From contig WAEK01000006.1 of NCBI GenBank assembly GCA_011634665.1, forward strand, positions 1,073,001 through 1,137,000: a DNA stretch of 64,000 nucleotides, read 5' to 3'. Source of the DNA: Mortierella sp. BCC40632 (Eukaryota > Mortierellomycota > Mortierellomycetes > Mortierellales > Mortierellaceae). A model generated the notes under the pieces. It was given only the letters and a program-made list of their open reading frames with translations, did no database searches and was not told the DNA's origin. The position numbers were made by a program, and so were the translations under genes. This document shows, piece by piece, positions 50,334-61,091 of this stretch (the stretch's first letter is position 1; each line of letters opens with the position of its first letter).

Positions 50334-52233
50334 CTACGGAGCATGAAAGTCTTCAAAGCAGTTACGACCCTTTGCCACACACAATGCAACATCGCAGGTT
50401 TTACAAGCAATCGCTGACTGTGTTTTTCTGTCGTATTGGGCATCCCCATGAACGGCAGTGTTGAAACGACAGAGAAAACAATTGGCTCGATTGTCGAGAA
50501 AATGGGTGTGTGCTGTCCTGGAGAGAAACGAACGGCTGGGAGTGTTGATTTTTTGGTGATGTAGATCTTCTTAGTGCTGGGTTGTTGAGATGCTCCATGC
50601 ACTCGTGTCCGTTTGCCCTGACTCATTTTCTGTTGGCCTTTTACTCCCTCCTGGATCAACTCCCATGCCAACTTGATACGAAACTCTTTGTGTGATAGAG
50701 ACCCCTTTTGAAGGCTGTGAATGCGATGGGCATTTACGACAGTGGTGTCAAGAATCCAAAAGAAAAGAGGCATCCATGTTCTAACTACTGTGAGCTGAGT
50801 GTTGTAGTATGATCTGAGTAGGTCGCTTATATCAACACAATTCATGTTGTGGTTGTAGTCGTCTATCAGCTTGGGGATCTTGAGCAGTGCTCTGTGGCGG
50901 CCAGCAAAAACAGCACGGACCTTGGCCGCATTGGTGCTAGTAGTACGAGGACAACGTCGCTCACGCTCCACAAAGTCGTCATCTTGGTTGATGCCATGGA
51001 TAGTGCTGAGCATTGTAACAGGTGCATTGTCCACCCACATAGCAGCGAGAACTTGATCGTCCACAACCACGCCTGACAGAGTATTCCAATCTAATTTATC
51101 GCTCATATCAACCCTCAATAAACGAGGAAAATTGATTGAGTTGACGCGAACTGTACCACAGGCGCCAATGTTGAGTCCACGTAAGTGTTTGAAGAGGGGT
51201 ATGTTTAAAAATAGTTATCCATGTAAATATTGAACGAGCGGTTCTGGAACGGTAGTGTTTTGGCAAGGTGAACAACAGCTGATGATGTGAGACTCAGCCC
51301 GTCTATTTTTTCGACATTAACGATTGAGTTAATACGAGAAGTGTAGATGAACGAGTATGTGTACCCTGCCTGACAAAGATCGAGGATTTTGTAGCCTTCC
51401 GGGGTAGGTTTACCCTTGATACGCACGGTATGATCACTTCGTCCAGAAAAGCGAACAATCATCTCATCGACTGAAACATTGGTGGCAGGGATGTAGTATT
51501 TGCTAAAATCTGTTGCTAGTTTGGTTGTCATAGGGTCGATCTTGGAGAAGAACTGTTCCGCTGGTTGATTTGGGTGAGAAATTTGAATAAAGCGCTTCAG
51601 CTGTTGGAAACGGTTCAAGGTCATAAAGTTGGTGATAGTATGTCGAGGATACTCTGGAGAGGTAACCCAATAGTCAGATACGCAACTGAGCTTGAATACG
51701 CCCATGTACACAATGATGCCAAGAAAGACTCGAAGTTCGTCCGCTGTGGTCTCGACCCAAACGCGCGTTCCTATTTCGTCCGCATCTTTTCACATTGCGT
51801 AGGCATTTGTATTCTTTGTCATGTCCACCATTATCGAGTCCGAGAAGAACGATGAAAAAAGTTTTAATGGCGACAGTTCACTATTGAGTCGAAGTGCAAG
51901 CAGAATGTTGGCTTGTGCAGAGTGCGACTCTTTGGGGTGCCTGAAGGCCTGATGGAACTCAGGAACAGGTGGGAGTTCTCGGGTCTGGCGGGCAGCTTTT
52001 TTACAGCTTTTTGTTGACGCAGAGGCAGCAGGTTCCAAGGTAGTCTCTTCTGTCGAAGACTCGTGCTCCTGAGATGTAGTGACTCCTCGACTAGCCTCAT
52101 CTATTATGTCCGTAATTCGGCCGAGGAGGGAGAAAGTCATCTCTTCTATCTCGTCTGACTCTTCAACCTCGTCGGCAGAAAGGTCAAAGCTGGCCAAGAA
52201 CTCAAGTGAAGGATCCATTAGAAGCTCGGACAC
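50334..52233 (-). pseudogene. piggyBac-like transposase (DDE_Tnp_1_7), broken
   Basis: Start ATG at 52233 (MSELLMDPSLEF), an acidic N-terminus, then the transposase core: VWVETTADELRVFLGI, NRFQQLKRFIQISHP, VDEMIVRFSGRS (first catalytic Asp), IYMDNYF (second Asp) and DDYNHNMNCVDISDL (third Asp with the N-x-x-M pattern). The C-terminal cysteine domain (NCFLCRF, CKTCDVALC, NCFEDFH) ends at TAG 50334-50336. Breaks: an in-frame TGA after NAYAM (about 51797), a frameshift just after MDNYF (about 51205), and a frameshift upstream of the cysteine domain (about 50515). All three catalytic aspartates survive, so decay is recent or partial. Confidence 0.85.
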
Positions 52234-52425
52234 AAATTCAGATAATGAGGAAGGAAGGAGGGGAAGAAATGGCCTATTTTGACAAGAATGATGGTAATGA
52301 ATCAGCCCATGCGAGAGGCCATCCCAACATAAAAACGTCCGAGGAATCGTTTTTATTAGACTGTTGTGGTCCCTCTCCTAACAAGATAAGGAGATAACCA
52401 CAAAACAGTCCCTCAAAAAAAAAAA

Positions 52426-52445
52426 TGGAAGCAAATTTGCTTCCA
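52426..52445. repeat. 20-bp perfect palindrome at the right edge of the piggyBac-like element
   Basis: TGGAAGCAAATTTGCTTCCA, self-complementary over 20 bp, matching the hairpin at 50157-50179. It also marks where the neighbouring crinkler frame is lost. Confidence 0.75.
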
Positions 52446-53289
52446 AAACCAACGAAGGGATATGGTGCCGATTATACCCTTGACCAAGTCGAGAAGAGAT
52501 CCTGCTGCGAGATTCCTTGATGCCGAATCAGGCGTACATGGATCGGGGAGGGTCATGAACAACAGACTGGGTCTATTTTCAGGTGCTATCCCGAATCCAC
52601 GACGCCATGCTCTCGGTAAACCACGAATGGATCCGTCAGTCACAGGAAGATTCCCATTGCTCCTCACAAACGCGTCAAGGAATGTGGCGATTGGTCCTGG
52701 TGCAAAGAACTTGTCCGAAATTGTTTTGATGTCGGCATGGAGATCGCCTAGTTGGATAAGAGGAAAAAATGTGAAGTTAGAACTACAAGAAAAAAAAAGA
52801 GGAGACAAGAGAGCACAAGAAAACAGATGCCAGACAGCGGCGAACTAGGACGAGAGCCATCCGAGTGGTAACCATGAAGTGGAGTCAATGAGCGAGAAGG
52901 TGCAGGTGCATGGGCTAGAAATGAAAAAGAAGAGGGTTAGTCTGTTGAAAAAGCTCATGCAGACAAGATCAATCAGCAAAACGCATCTCATTACCATGAG
53001 GAGGAGGAGGCTGGACAATGATGTGGATTGTCTTCTTGGGTGGTGCATCTGGAAAGACATCAGCAATGTCATCTGTCTCATCGAGCTCTTCTTTTGATTG
53101 AAGATCAGCAAGTGAGATCTCCTTGCGGTCCCTCTTGAGTGAACAGGAACAGACACAAGCCAGAGAGACAGCTCTCTGGCATCAATTCCGTCTCTCGAGC
53201 TCACCGATTGTTTTGGAGTCAATCGCGACTGGAACTGCAGTCTTCTCTCCATCCATGAGGCAGAACAGAGTGAAGGAGCTGTCAGTCAT
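52446..53289 (-). pseudogene. Crinkler-type (CRN) gene, truncated and frameshifted
   Basis: Start ATG at 53289. The header reads MTDSSFTLFCLMDGEKTAV then PVAIDSKTIGEL, followed after a small deletion by GIDARELSLWLVSVPV, a frameshift, then KEISLADLQSKEELDETDD and PPKKTIHIIVQPPPP. This is the order of the ubiquitin-like CRN N-terminal domain with its LxLWxVSxP motif. A donor at 52994 and an acceptor at 52748 join it in phase to GDLHADIKTISDKFFAPGPI, IRGLPRAWRRGFG and SRNLAAGSLLDLVKG, matching the relic at 12365-12745. The frame ends where a P-loop is expected, exactly at the 52426-52445 palindrome. CRN proteins are modular effector-like proteins; this copy cannot make one. Confidence 0.7.
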
Positions 53290-53720
53290 GGCGTTGTGAA
53301 GCATCAGGAGCAGAAGGGGATGAGAGAAAGAAGGTGCGAGAAAAGCGAGAGATGAAAGAGAAGGATAGGATTAAAAAGGAACAGGAAGAAGGGATGAAAA
53401 GGTGTGAGAACGGTGGCAAAGACCCAATAAAATGTGGAAATGGTGGCAAAAAAGAAAGAGGCAAAGACAAACGAAAAAGTAAGGTCAAAAGAGCGTGGGA
53501 GCGGTCAAAGCAAGGGAGGGGATGAGAGAAAATAAGTGAGGAAAGTGACAATGCAAAGAGACGAGAAAGTGGTTGGTGGACAGAAGGAGCTGCAAGGTTG
53601 GAGCTGCATGGGAAGGAGTTGCAGCATCCGCAGTAAGAAATCGGTGGCTTGATTGCTCCTGCACCGCGTCCACCTTTTGATGCTCCACTCCATCGTTCTC
53701 TCACACCTCACCCATCCATC
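53290..53720. other. Spacer upstream of the crinkler relic
   Basis: On the minus strand this is pyrimidine-rich leader-like sequence (53330-53560), consistent with the crinkler gene's former promoter. No gene seen. Confidence 0.45.
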
Positions 53721-53751
53721 CACACACACACACACACACAACACACGCGCA

Positions 53752-53838
<87 letters not shown>
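53721..53838. repeat. Compound (CA)n-(CT)n microsatellite
   Basis: CA repeats at 53721-53746, then about 84 nt of pure CT at 53755-53838. Confidence 0.95.
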
Positions 53839-53841
<3 letters not shown>

Positions 53842-53930
53842 TCATCAACCGTCCTCCGTCAAGGCTATCTAGGTTATGAAGTACTCTTTTTCCAATTTAG
53901 ACATGTCATGTCCTTTTTATTTCACAGGCA

Positions 53931-54443
53931 GAAAACGCTCTTGTCATTATGCGACCTGGCTCTTGTCCTTGGTGTGAGGTTGCGTCCTGCACCGAGTCCA
54001 AAAGTTGGTTGCGACGAGTGTGGTTCTATTGGCACCGGTCATGGAAGTGCTCATTAGCGCCATGGGGTGACCTTTAGGATAGACGCCTGCATTTCTTTTG
54101 GTCTGAAAACACGCTTGTTATTATGCGACCTGGCTCTTGTCCTTGGTGTGAGGTTGCGTCCTGCACCGAGTCCAAAAGTTGGTTGCGACGAGTGTGGTTC
54201 TATTGGCACCGGTCATGGAAGTGCTCATTAGCGCCATGGGGTGACCTTTAGGATAGACGCCTGCTTTCATTTTTGGTCTGAAAACACGCTTGTTATTATG
54301 CGACCTGGCTCTTGTCCTTGGTGTGAGGTTGCGTCCTGCACCGAGTCCAAAAGTTGGTTGCGACGAGTGTGGTTCTATTGGCACCGGTCATGGAAGTGCT
54401 CATTAGCGCCATGGGGTGGCCTTTAGGATGGATGCCTCCCTTC
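53931..54443. repeat. Three tandem copies of a ~175-bp unit
   Basis: The anchor GCGACCTGGCTCTTGTCC begins at 53951, 54125 and 54300, giving periods of 174 and 175 bp. Units are almost identical; differences are a few substitutions and a short indel around CTGCATTTC/CTGCTTTCA. There are no spacers between units. No long conserved frame runs through all three. Confidence 0.9.
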
Positions 54444-54587
54444 TTCGCCCTCTGTTGAAATAATCAATGATCATTTTGAACTTTAGAGACAAACCATGGT
54501 CTGAGGTAACATTTGCATAAACTGATTCTCATTCTCTACCTTTGCTTGCTTATTTACAGTCGTTCTCGTCAAACAACAATCAAGAAC

Positions 54588-57125
54588 ATGTCTTCAATAC
54601 ATGTGGATACCAGGACCCCAGCACCAACTAAAGCATTCGCTCCAGACGAACATCTGCACTGGGCCATGAAATATAACGGAAATGAGCATGTCACGTTCCC
54701 AAAATTTGTCATTCAATTCAAATATTACAACAGCACAGATGCCCACCACGCATATCGTTGTCTGTTGGACAGCGGCAAAATCAAGCAACAAAGGCTAAAA
54801 ATAATACGAAAGGAGTATGAGGAATTCAAAGGGAACATGGATGACCTGTTCTGGTGTAAACGACTAAAGGACAAGAGCACTGCAATTGTTATCAATGACG
54901 CTTCCATAATAGTGCAGGAGGCAAGTCTCAAGCAGGTGGACTCAAACATTCGGCAACACTTCAACAGACATGGACCCAAGTTGGATCATAAAAACAAAAG
55001 AGCGGCAGCAATAGAAGTTTATAAGAACGACCTATTTCACCGGGCGGAATACAGTGAGGAGGATGACAATGATGACGATGATGATGAAGTAGCCTTGGTT
55101 AACTTCAAGGCATGGACATCTGGTAAGCAGTATTGTATTGACTTTACTTTCCCTGACTACTCTTATATCTACTAGGCATTTTTTCTGTCTGTTCTCATCA
55201 ATGATGAATTGCATTTCGAATCCTTCATGAGCCAATCACCACCCATATACTACTACTAAGTACAGATATTCCTCACACGCTCTACTAGATAACCGGAAGC
55301 GTCCACACGATGCCCTCGGCGATGACGGTGATAGCGTTGGGAATGAACAAACCACAATGAGGTCTGCCCATAAGAATACAGATCAATCGGAGGAAGCGAC
55401 AATTGACTCAGTTGAGGATAAAGCTTCGGATAAAGTCGAGACTTCCTCTCAAGTGGTCAACCAGCGCCAACCAAAGAGAGCTAGGAAAGTTGATGAACGT
55501 CAATCCAAGAAGACCAGCTCATCGTCTATGACAGGCTGTGCGAAGGAAGCATGCGCTGCTAACACACTAAATTCCGGAACACCAAGCATCTCAGAGACCG
55601 AGGACGAGAGTCGGGAACAGGATGACGTCGAGGAGCTGATCAAGATGATCAAACGGGTTGACCATGATTCCTGCAGCGAAGTAAGTTTCATTGCAGTTCT
55701 CCTCTTGATCTTGATAACTCAGACATTAATACATGGCGTTTGGGTGAAAATAGTGGACCGTTGGCGACAACAAATGCATCCCTTGCCTTGCTGGCAGATA
55801 CCAACAGGAAGCCATCGCTGCACTAAGACGAAGGGAATTGAAAAAATCGCAATCGGCGGATTACATGTAAGAGGGCTACAGTGTTCTTTGTTTGACAGCG
55901 AGTCCATTGTTTTTTGTATCTGACGTTTATTTGTTACGTCCACAGGATTTTGATAGGAGTGTTCGCTCCCTTCAACTGCACCCCACTCATGACCTCCGTG
56001 TTTGGCTCGCGTAACCTTGACTCCATCAAGCAAACGTTAGAGTTGAATCTGGACATGCCATATGACAATGACACTGCAGTACTTTCTGCAGTTCGCGTAA
56101 GTGTGCAACTGATCCAAGACATCAATGCTAACACGTGTGAGTCATGCTTTCTGACAATATTCGCGGACCTTTTTCTTCTCAGTTGAAGATTAATAGGAGA
56201 GAAGAGAAGGCACTGGATGAACTATCGTCAGTCAAAGACAGGAGACTTAGGAACATGTACGAGCATCTGTAAGTTCACATTGATAAATGTCTCATCCTCA
56301 GTACTGCTATGGCTACCTCTCCTATGTCCACGCTACGATTGTACTGATTTATTAAAACCTTTTATAGGATCATCAACCTTCCTAGGCGAGAGGACCCTCC
56401 AGACGCTGAGGAGACACTGGTGGCCAACTTTATCTCACCTATACTGCGTGGATTTGTTCAAAATACAGACGCTGGACTTGTTACACACTTGTAAGTTCGA
56501 TGTGTTCGATGCCATTGTTACTGGTTTCAGTAGTGATTGATATCGTTCTTATGAAGACCTTGTATTTGACCTCATAGCCCCAACACCAACTCCAAAGTCC
56601 AGAAGCAGGAAGGCGTAGTGCCTGACCGCCCCGACTTCAAGCTGACGCTTAATGGAGTGGAAGCATCGTATGGCGAGGTGACCGGGTATCAACAAAGAGC
56701 CGACAAGGGCAAAAACGGCTTTGACTTGTGGCGATTGGCAAGATTTGGAAAGTTCATTCTCGACCGGGGGGTACATCTGGTGCCTCTATTACAAATCATA
56801 TATGACCAAGGAGTGGTCTACCGAATGATGGTGCCAGCTCGAGGAGTGATGGTCTTGGCTGAGGTCGGATTGTTCACCATTCCTCTGTACCTCAACGCTA
56901 TCGGAAATTTTCAAGCGTCACTCCCCGTTCTAGAATGGTACAAGGTAATATAAAAATGCTGGAGCAGCTGCTGCAATGTTTTTAATTGTGATATTAAGAT
57001 TGTCTTTTGAATGGAAATAGACGACTATGCTACAGTTGCTGACCGACCCGCGAGAAGACAGAAGGAGATCTTGGAAGACGGGGGATGCGTCAAATATCAA
57101 GAAATTCCTGAGTCGAGAGCACTAG
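54588..57125 (+). CDS. Intact eight-exon gene of unknown function with possible PD-(D/E)XK-like C-terminal domain
   Basis: Exons 54588-55122, 55289-55680, 55754-55866, 55946-56096, 56183-56268, 56368-56490, 56578-56944 and 57021-57125; phases close and there is no internal stop, giving about 623 aa. N-terminal third: helical, charged (HLHWAMKYNGNEHVTFPKF). Middle: disordered, acidic/basic (a run of Asp, then KRARK). C-terminal domain: PDRPDFKLTLNGVEASYGEV followed by TGYQQRADKGKNGFDLWRLA, with a D...E-V-T arrangement and following helix and strands. I have seen this type in Mucoromycota hypothetical proteins, some with E-x-K; a nuclease-like fold is a guess, and here the Lys is replaced by Thr. 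A TTTACAG at 54554-54560 suggests a 5' UTR intron. Confidence 0.8.
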
Positions 57126-57581
57126 TTTGAACTAGGCTATTGTTTTATGGGTTAAACCATTCAAGTGCCTGGTATTATAAGGCTAGATAGCCTTCAATAG
57201 GAATACTGCGGAATAAAGTCCTACGAACACAACGCACAGGCACACGTGCAGCATGCACACACTGTTGAGAGAGTTGTTAGGACAAGCACTTGTTTGTCAA
57301 AGAAGGACAAGGAGCACTGTCAATATCCAACCATCCCTCTTCTCTTACACTACCCAATGTTAACTCTTTTTCTTGGGTATGTCTCCTCTTATTTAAAGCA
57401 TAACTCCGTACATGTTAGCTTTGTGCGCTCTCTCCTGGGGTGAAAGAAGAGGACAAACTGCAATTGTCTATTGCGCTCCCTCTCCCGTCGGCAACAGTGG
57501 TCTTTCTCCATGTGAGTCTTCTGTTCTCACTGATCCCTGGAGACCTGTATCTTGACTTCTTTCGCTCCGATTGACTTTGAA
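57126..57581. other. Spacer before duplicated segment B
   Basis: 3' flank of the eight-exon gene, then unassigned sequence with no recognised feature up to the abrupt junction at 57582. Confidence 0.45.
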
Positions 57582-57928
57582 ATTGGCTACTGAAAAATAT
57601 TCCTCCAAACAAAAAATTAAAAAATTTAGCCATGTACCTGTGGGATTGCTGTGTCACAAATGAAGGACGGAGATCCTTGTCGTCTGAAGTCAGGTAGGTC
57701 CGTTGGGAAAGGGGATTGCACAGACAGATATACGCAACCCGTCTTACTTTGCCACCCCACTTTGCCCACCTCTTACCACTATACATACTTTAATAAAGCA
57801 GACTTGCTTGCACTTTCTTGGTCACCTTTTCTGTTGCAATCATCTCCGAAGGGCTGGGCTGTCCGCTTTCGCGGAGCTGGCTTTTGCACACAACAACATA
57901 AATGGGATCAAATAAGCCCTTTGAAGAG

Positions 57929-57963
<35 letters not shown>

Positions 57964-59288
57964 ATCGCTTGCATCAACCCTTCGTAGCCACGACAGCCGA
58001 CCTGGAGAGTCACTAGCCTAGTCATTTTGGCACCAAGTGGTGCACTGTCTCCCTGTTGGCTGTAGGATTATTTTTTTCTTCTTCTTCTAAAGTGGGATAG
58101 AGTTTTTTCTAATCTCCTCTTTTGACACTCTGTAGGTGATTCTGATACAGTCAGCCAAGTACAAGAAGCGATGGCAGAAGAAGAGGACGACATGGACACC
58201 AGCATGCAGTCGATCCAACCCGGAGATATTAGCGTGGAGCTGGAAGGATCCTATGGTGCAGGAGGAGAGCAAATGAATGTCGGTTCCCGAAACGCAGACC
58301 CAACAAGAATACCCTGGAAAAGATGAGGTTACCGAGATCTCACAAGATCACCTCCGCGCGGATCAATGACATTTCATTTTCCAAAAAGCACCAACGGAGC
58401 CGAGAAAAAGATTTAAAGCGGATTGAGCAGCACAAATGGCTCTGAACGAGATATCGAAGGAAGAGAACAACCTGAAGCGGGCGTTGACAGCAGAAGAGAT
58501 AAAGAAAGCACAGAGAGTTCGACACAAGCAACGTAGTCCCTTACTGGCGTTCTATCAGTCCAAGGCTGCCAAAAGACCGGCGCACACAGTATCTGCGGAC
58601 AAGTAGAGCATGGGCCATTCTTGCAGCCGATGAACGGCAGTTCGTATGTCGCAATGGCAGTGAAGTAGGACCAACATCAAGCGAAACAGGTCCATCGGAC
58701 ACAGGGGGTGTCTCGCCGGTGGATGGCTACTGCAGCGACTGCAAAAGACATCATCTTCCAAGAGGCATAGGAGTGGAGCCATTTGAGCATGTCGCTGAAT
58801 GTCCCAAAAAGAAAACGGTTGTGCTTCCGATTATGCTCACGGGGACAGCGGGGACATGTGTGGGGTCTAGGATAGGAGGACATGCACGACATGGAGGCAA
58901 CAAGTTGCGAAAGGAACATGGTCGGTACTGTCCCGTGTCGATGACGGACGAGTATCAGACGAGCAAGACATGCGTGTTTTGCTTTCAACGAATGGAGTTT
59001 GCACGGTCGAGGAGGATAGTGAAGGGTGTGACGAAGATGGTGAGGGTCCATGGTGCTGTGGAGTGCGTTAACCTAGAGTGTCCTTCATTCAAGGCCCGCT
59101 ACACGATGAAGGGACGAGACCAGAGTGCGGCGATGGCGATAGCAATCTCGGGGGCGCCAATTCTACTCGACCAGAACCCACTCCCACCATTCTCAAGGTC
59201 CTCTCTTGACGATGTTCTTTCCGCAATCCAAGAACGCCAGTCAAATACTGGATCGAAACAGCCTCCAACATCTATGCAGATGCAATGA
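57582..59288 (+). pseudogene. Fanzor-like relic, copy B (better preserved C-terminus)
   Basis: Same layout as copy A. From 58575 to 59288 one frame is open for 237 codons, starting DRRTQYLRTSRAWAILAADE and containing DEYQTSKTC (Glu at about 58950), zinc-ribbon cysteines C-F-C-type pair (VFC) and C-V-N-L-E-C, and GRDQSAAMAIA (Asp at about 59118), ending SMQMQ. Upstream blocks such as ITSARINDISFSKKHQRSRE lie in other frames, so at least two frameshifts break the gene. The preserved end holds two of the three RuvC acidic positions. RuvC-I is not found. The 3' end faces the reverse transcriptase on the opposite strand. Confidence 0.72.
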
Positions 59289-60484
59289 TGGCCCCCGGCA
59301 GAGTCGGGACAATGGTGAGTACAAAAATCTCTTTTGCATGCATTCTTTTCTTCCTCTTGCTGTATGATCTAATTTTTTAATTTTTTGTTTGCCATAATAT
59401 TTGAGTAGACCCATTTTATTATTGATGTAATGAACGCAGGCCCGTCTTCCCCGACCTTCCACGGGAACATGCGACTCCTTTCTCCTAAGGAAGATCCTAG
59501 ATAGGTGATCGGGCAGCACGTTCAGTACACCAGGACAGTGAACTATTTCAAAATCAAAATCGAGAATAGTATCCAGCCAGGAGATCAACATGGGAGTCAT
59601 CTCCTTCTTGTCACGAATGCACACTAGGGCTTTGTGGTCAGTGAAGAGAGTGAATCTCGTACCCTACAAATAAGAGTGAAAGCGTTTCAACGTAAAGATA
59701 ATGGCTAACAGCCCCTTTTTTGCGGTCGAATAGTTTCTCTCGGACGGTTGAAGAGACCGAGCGGCAAGGGCGATGTACTTCTTGAGACCCTTGTCATCCA
59801 ATTGACAAAAGACTCCTGCTACACCTCCATTTGACGCGTCAGTGGCAGCGTAAAAGGGCCTGGTGTAATCAGGAAAACACATCACCAATGCACCCTTGAG
59901 CAAGTCCTTAAGATCCTGGAATGCATTGGATTCCTTCTCTGACCACTCTTCAAGTAGCCGAGGGTTGTTCCGATGCTTTTCCAGTGGGGCAGCTACCCTA
60001 GAGATCATCGGCATGTAGTCCCGGAAGTAATTGAATGTGCCTAAAAAGTGCTGCAATTGCGTGTTCGTGGTGGAAGGAGCCCATTCATCAATGTTGTCAA
60101 TCTTAGCAAGATTGACACGGATCCCTTCCGTAGACACAACAAAGCCTAACGGTTTGAGCTCCGTTTTGAAAAAGTTACATTTTGACTCATTCAAAATCAA
60201 ACGTGCTTCGTTCAAACGTTGGAGTACAATCTGCACATGGGTAGCATGCTCCTCGTAGCTTGCCGAAAAAACAACAATGTCATCAATAAACACTCTCGCG
60301 AATGGTAGGTCCCCTAACAATAAGGACATGACTCTCTGAAAGATACTAGGCAGAGTTTTGATGCCAAAGGGAGCGCCCTGGAAGGCGTACTGTCTACCCC
60401 TCCATGTGAAAGCTGTCTTGTGCCGATCCTCCTCTGCGATTTTAAAGCGATGATACGCCTTGCGCAAATCGATAGTGGAGAACG
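59241..60484 (-). pseudogene. Ty3-type reverse transcriptase/RNase H fragment, copy B
   Basis: Minus-strand frame from 60484 (FSTIDLRKAYHRF) to 59667 is intact, with QGAPFGIKTLPSIFQ, VFIDDIVVFS, ATDASNGGVAGVFCQLDDKG and RSLQPSERNYSTAKKGLLAI. A single TAG (59664-59666, SYL-stop-GTRF) then interrupts, and the RNase H end continues (FTDHKALVCIRDKKEM, HCPGVLNVLPDHLSR). The N-terminal part present in copy A is missing because the segment ends at 60484. Integrase, protease and LTRs are absent. Confidence 0.88.
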
Positions 60485-61017
60485 TCAAAGCTCAAGACAA
60501 AGAGGAGAGGCGGGCACTCTTAGCCATTAGTGATGGCAAATTTAGGAGTTTGTCGGGTATTCATGATAAGTCGGGGGGCTTTCGTTATCAACTTATCCAA
60601 GAGGTGAGAAAGCTTTTTCAGTTGTCGAGACAAAAATGTGAGGTGGATGTTCAGAAAAAACAGTCGTTAACCCACTGGGAATAGGCCAAAGGGAGTGCAA
60701 TGGTAGTGGTTTTGGTCAACGAATTTAGGTCCTCTGTAATTTGTAGTCGTTGTCGTGGACCTATCAAGGCCTTCGGCAGGAATCTCATCTGCTTGAGCCC
60801 AACGTGTGGTGGGGCAAGTACTGAAGAGCAGAGCGCGATCGCTGGACTGAGTTCCACCACTGGTCCCATGTGCGACAGAGATCACAATGCGGCACTGAAC
60901 TTAGCGCGAGCAAGCCTGCAACAAATCCAGGAACACTCTTGGCCAGTTGAGCTGCAGCGGATCAGGGCAATAAGTCTGGAGAATGACGATGTCATTTTGG
61001 CAAGTGCCAATGTGTAG
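60484..61017 (+). pseudogene. Second, distinct TnpB/Fanzor-like C-terminus with one in-frame stop
   Basis: One frame runs from the duplication junction to TAG at 61015-61017 with a single internal TAG (60682-60684). Seen: LAISDGKFRSLSGIHDKSGG, then after the stop MVVVLVNEFRSSVICSRC, LICLSPTC and MCDRDHNAALNLARASL. These fit the TnpB/Fanzor order: RuvC-II Glu in NEFRSS, zinc ribbon CxxC...CxxxxC, RuvC-III Asp in DRDHNAA. The sequence differs from the Fanzor-like pair at 46975 and 57582, so it is another family. The N-terminal half, with RuvC-I, is lost at the junction with copy B. A stem-forming repeat follows at 61092-61236. Confidence 0.68.
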
Positions 61018-61091
61018 GCGTTGGCGCAAAATTTACGGTGTAAGTGCCTCAATTGGTTTGTTCGTCAGTCAATCAAACTGCTGACTATTCT

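Larger units (their letters stand above)
50157..52445 (-). mobile_element. Degenerate piggyBac-like DNA transposon
   Basis: A 2.3-kb interval, the usual size for an autonomous piggyBac-like element, containing one transposase gene and bounded on both sides by related GGAAGCA...TGCTTCC palindromes. Exact termini are inferred; I found no convincing TTAA target duplication at these edges. Confidence 0.55.
57582..60484. repeat. Segmental duplication, copy B (2.9 kb)
   Basis: Near-identical partner of 46975-49874. Left junction: unique sequence ...GACTTTGA then AATTGGCTACTG shared with copy A. Right junction: GAGAACG shared, then TCAAAGCTC, which begins the second TnpB-like frame. Copy B lacks the sequence that lies outside copy A on both sides. 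Confidence 0.95.

Noticed and set aside
53931..54443. Regularly spaced repeats considered as a CRISPR array
   Set aside because: Units are 175 bp, directly contiguous and without variable spacers; the genome is eukaryotic.
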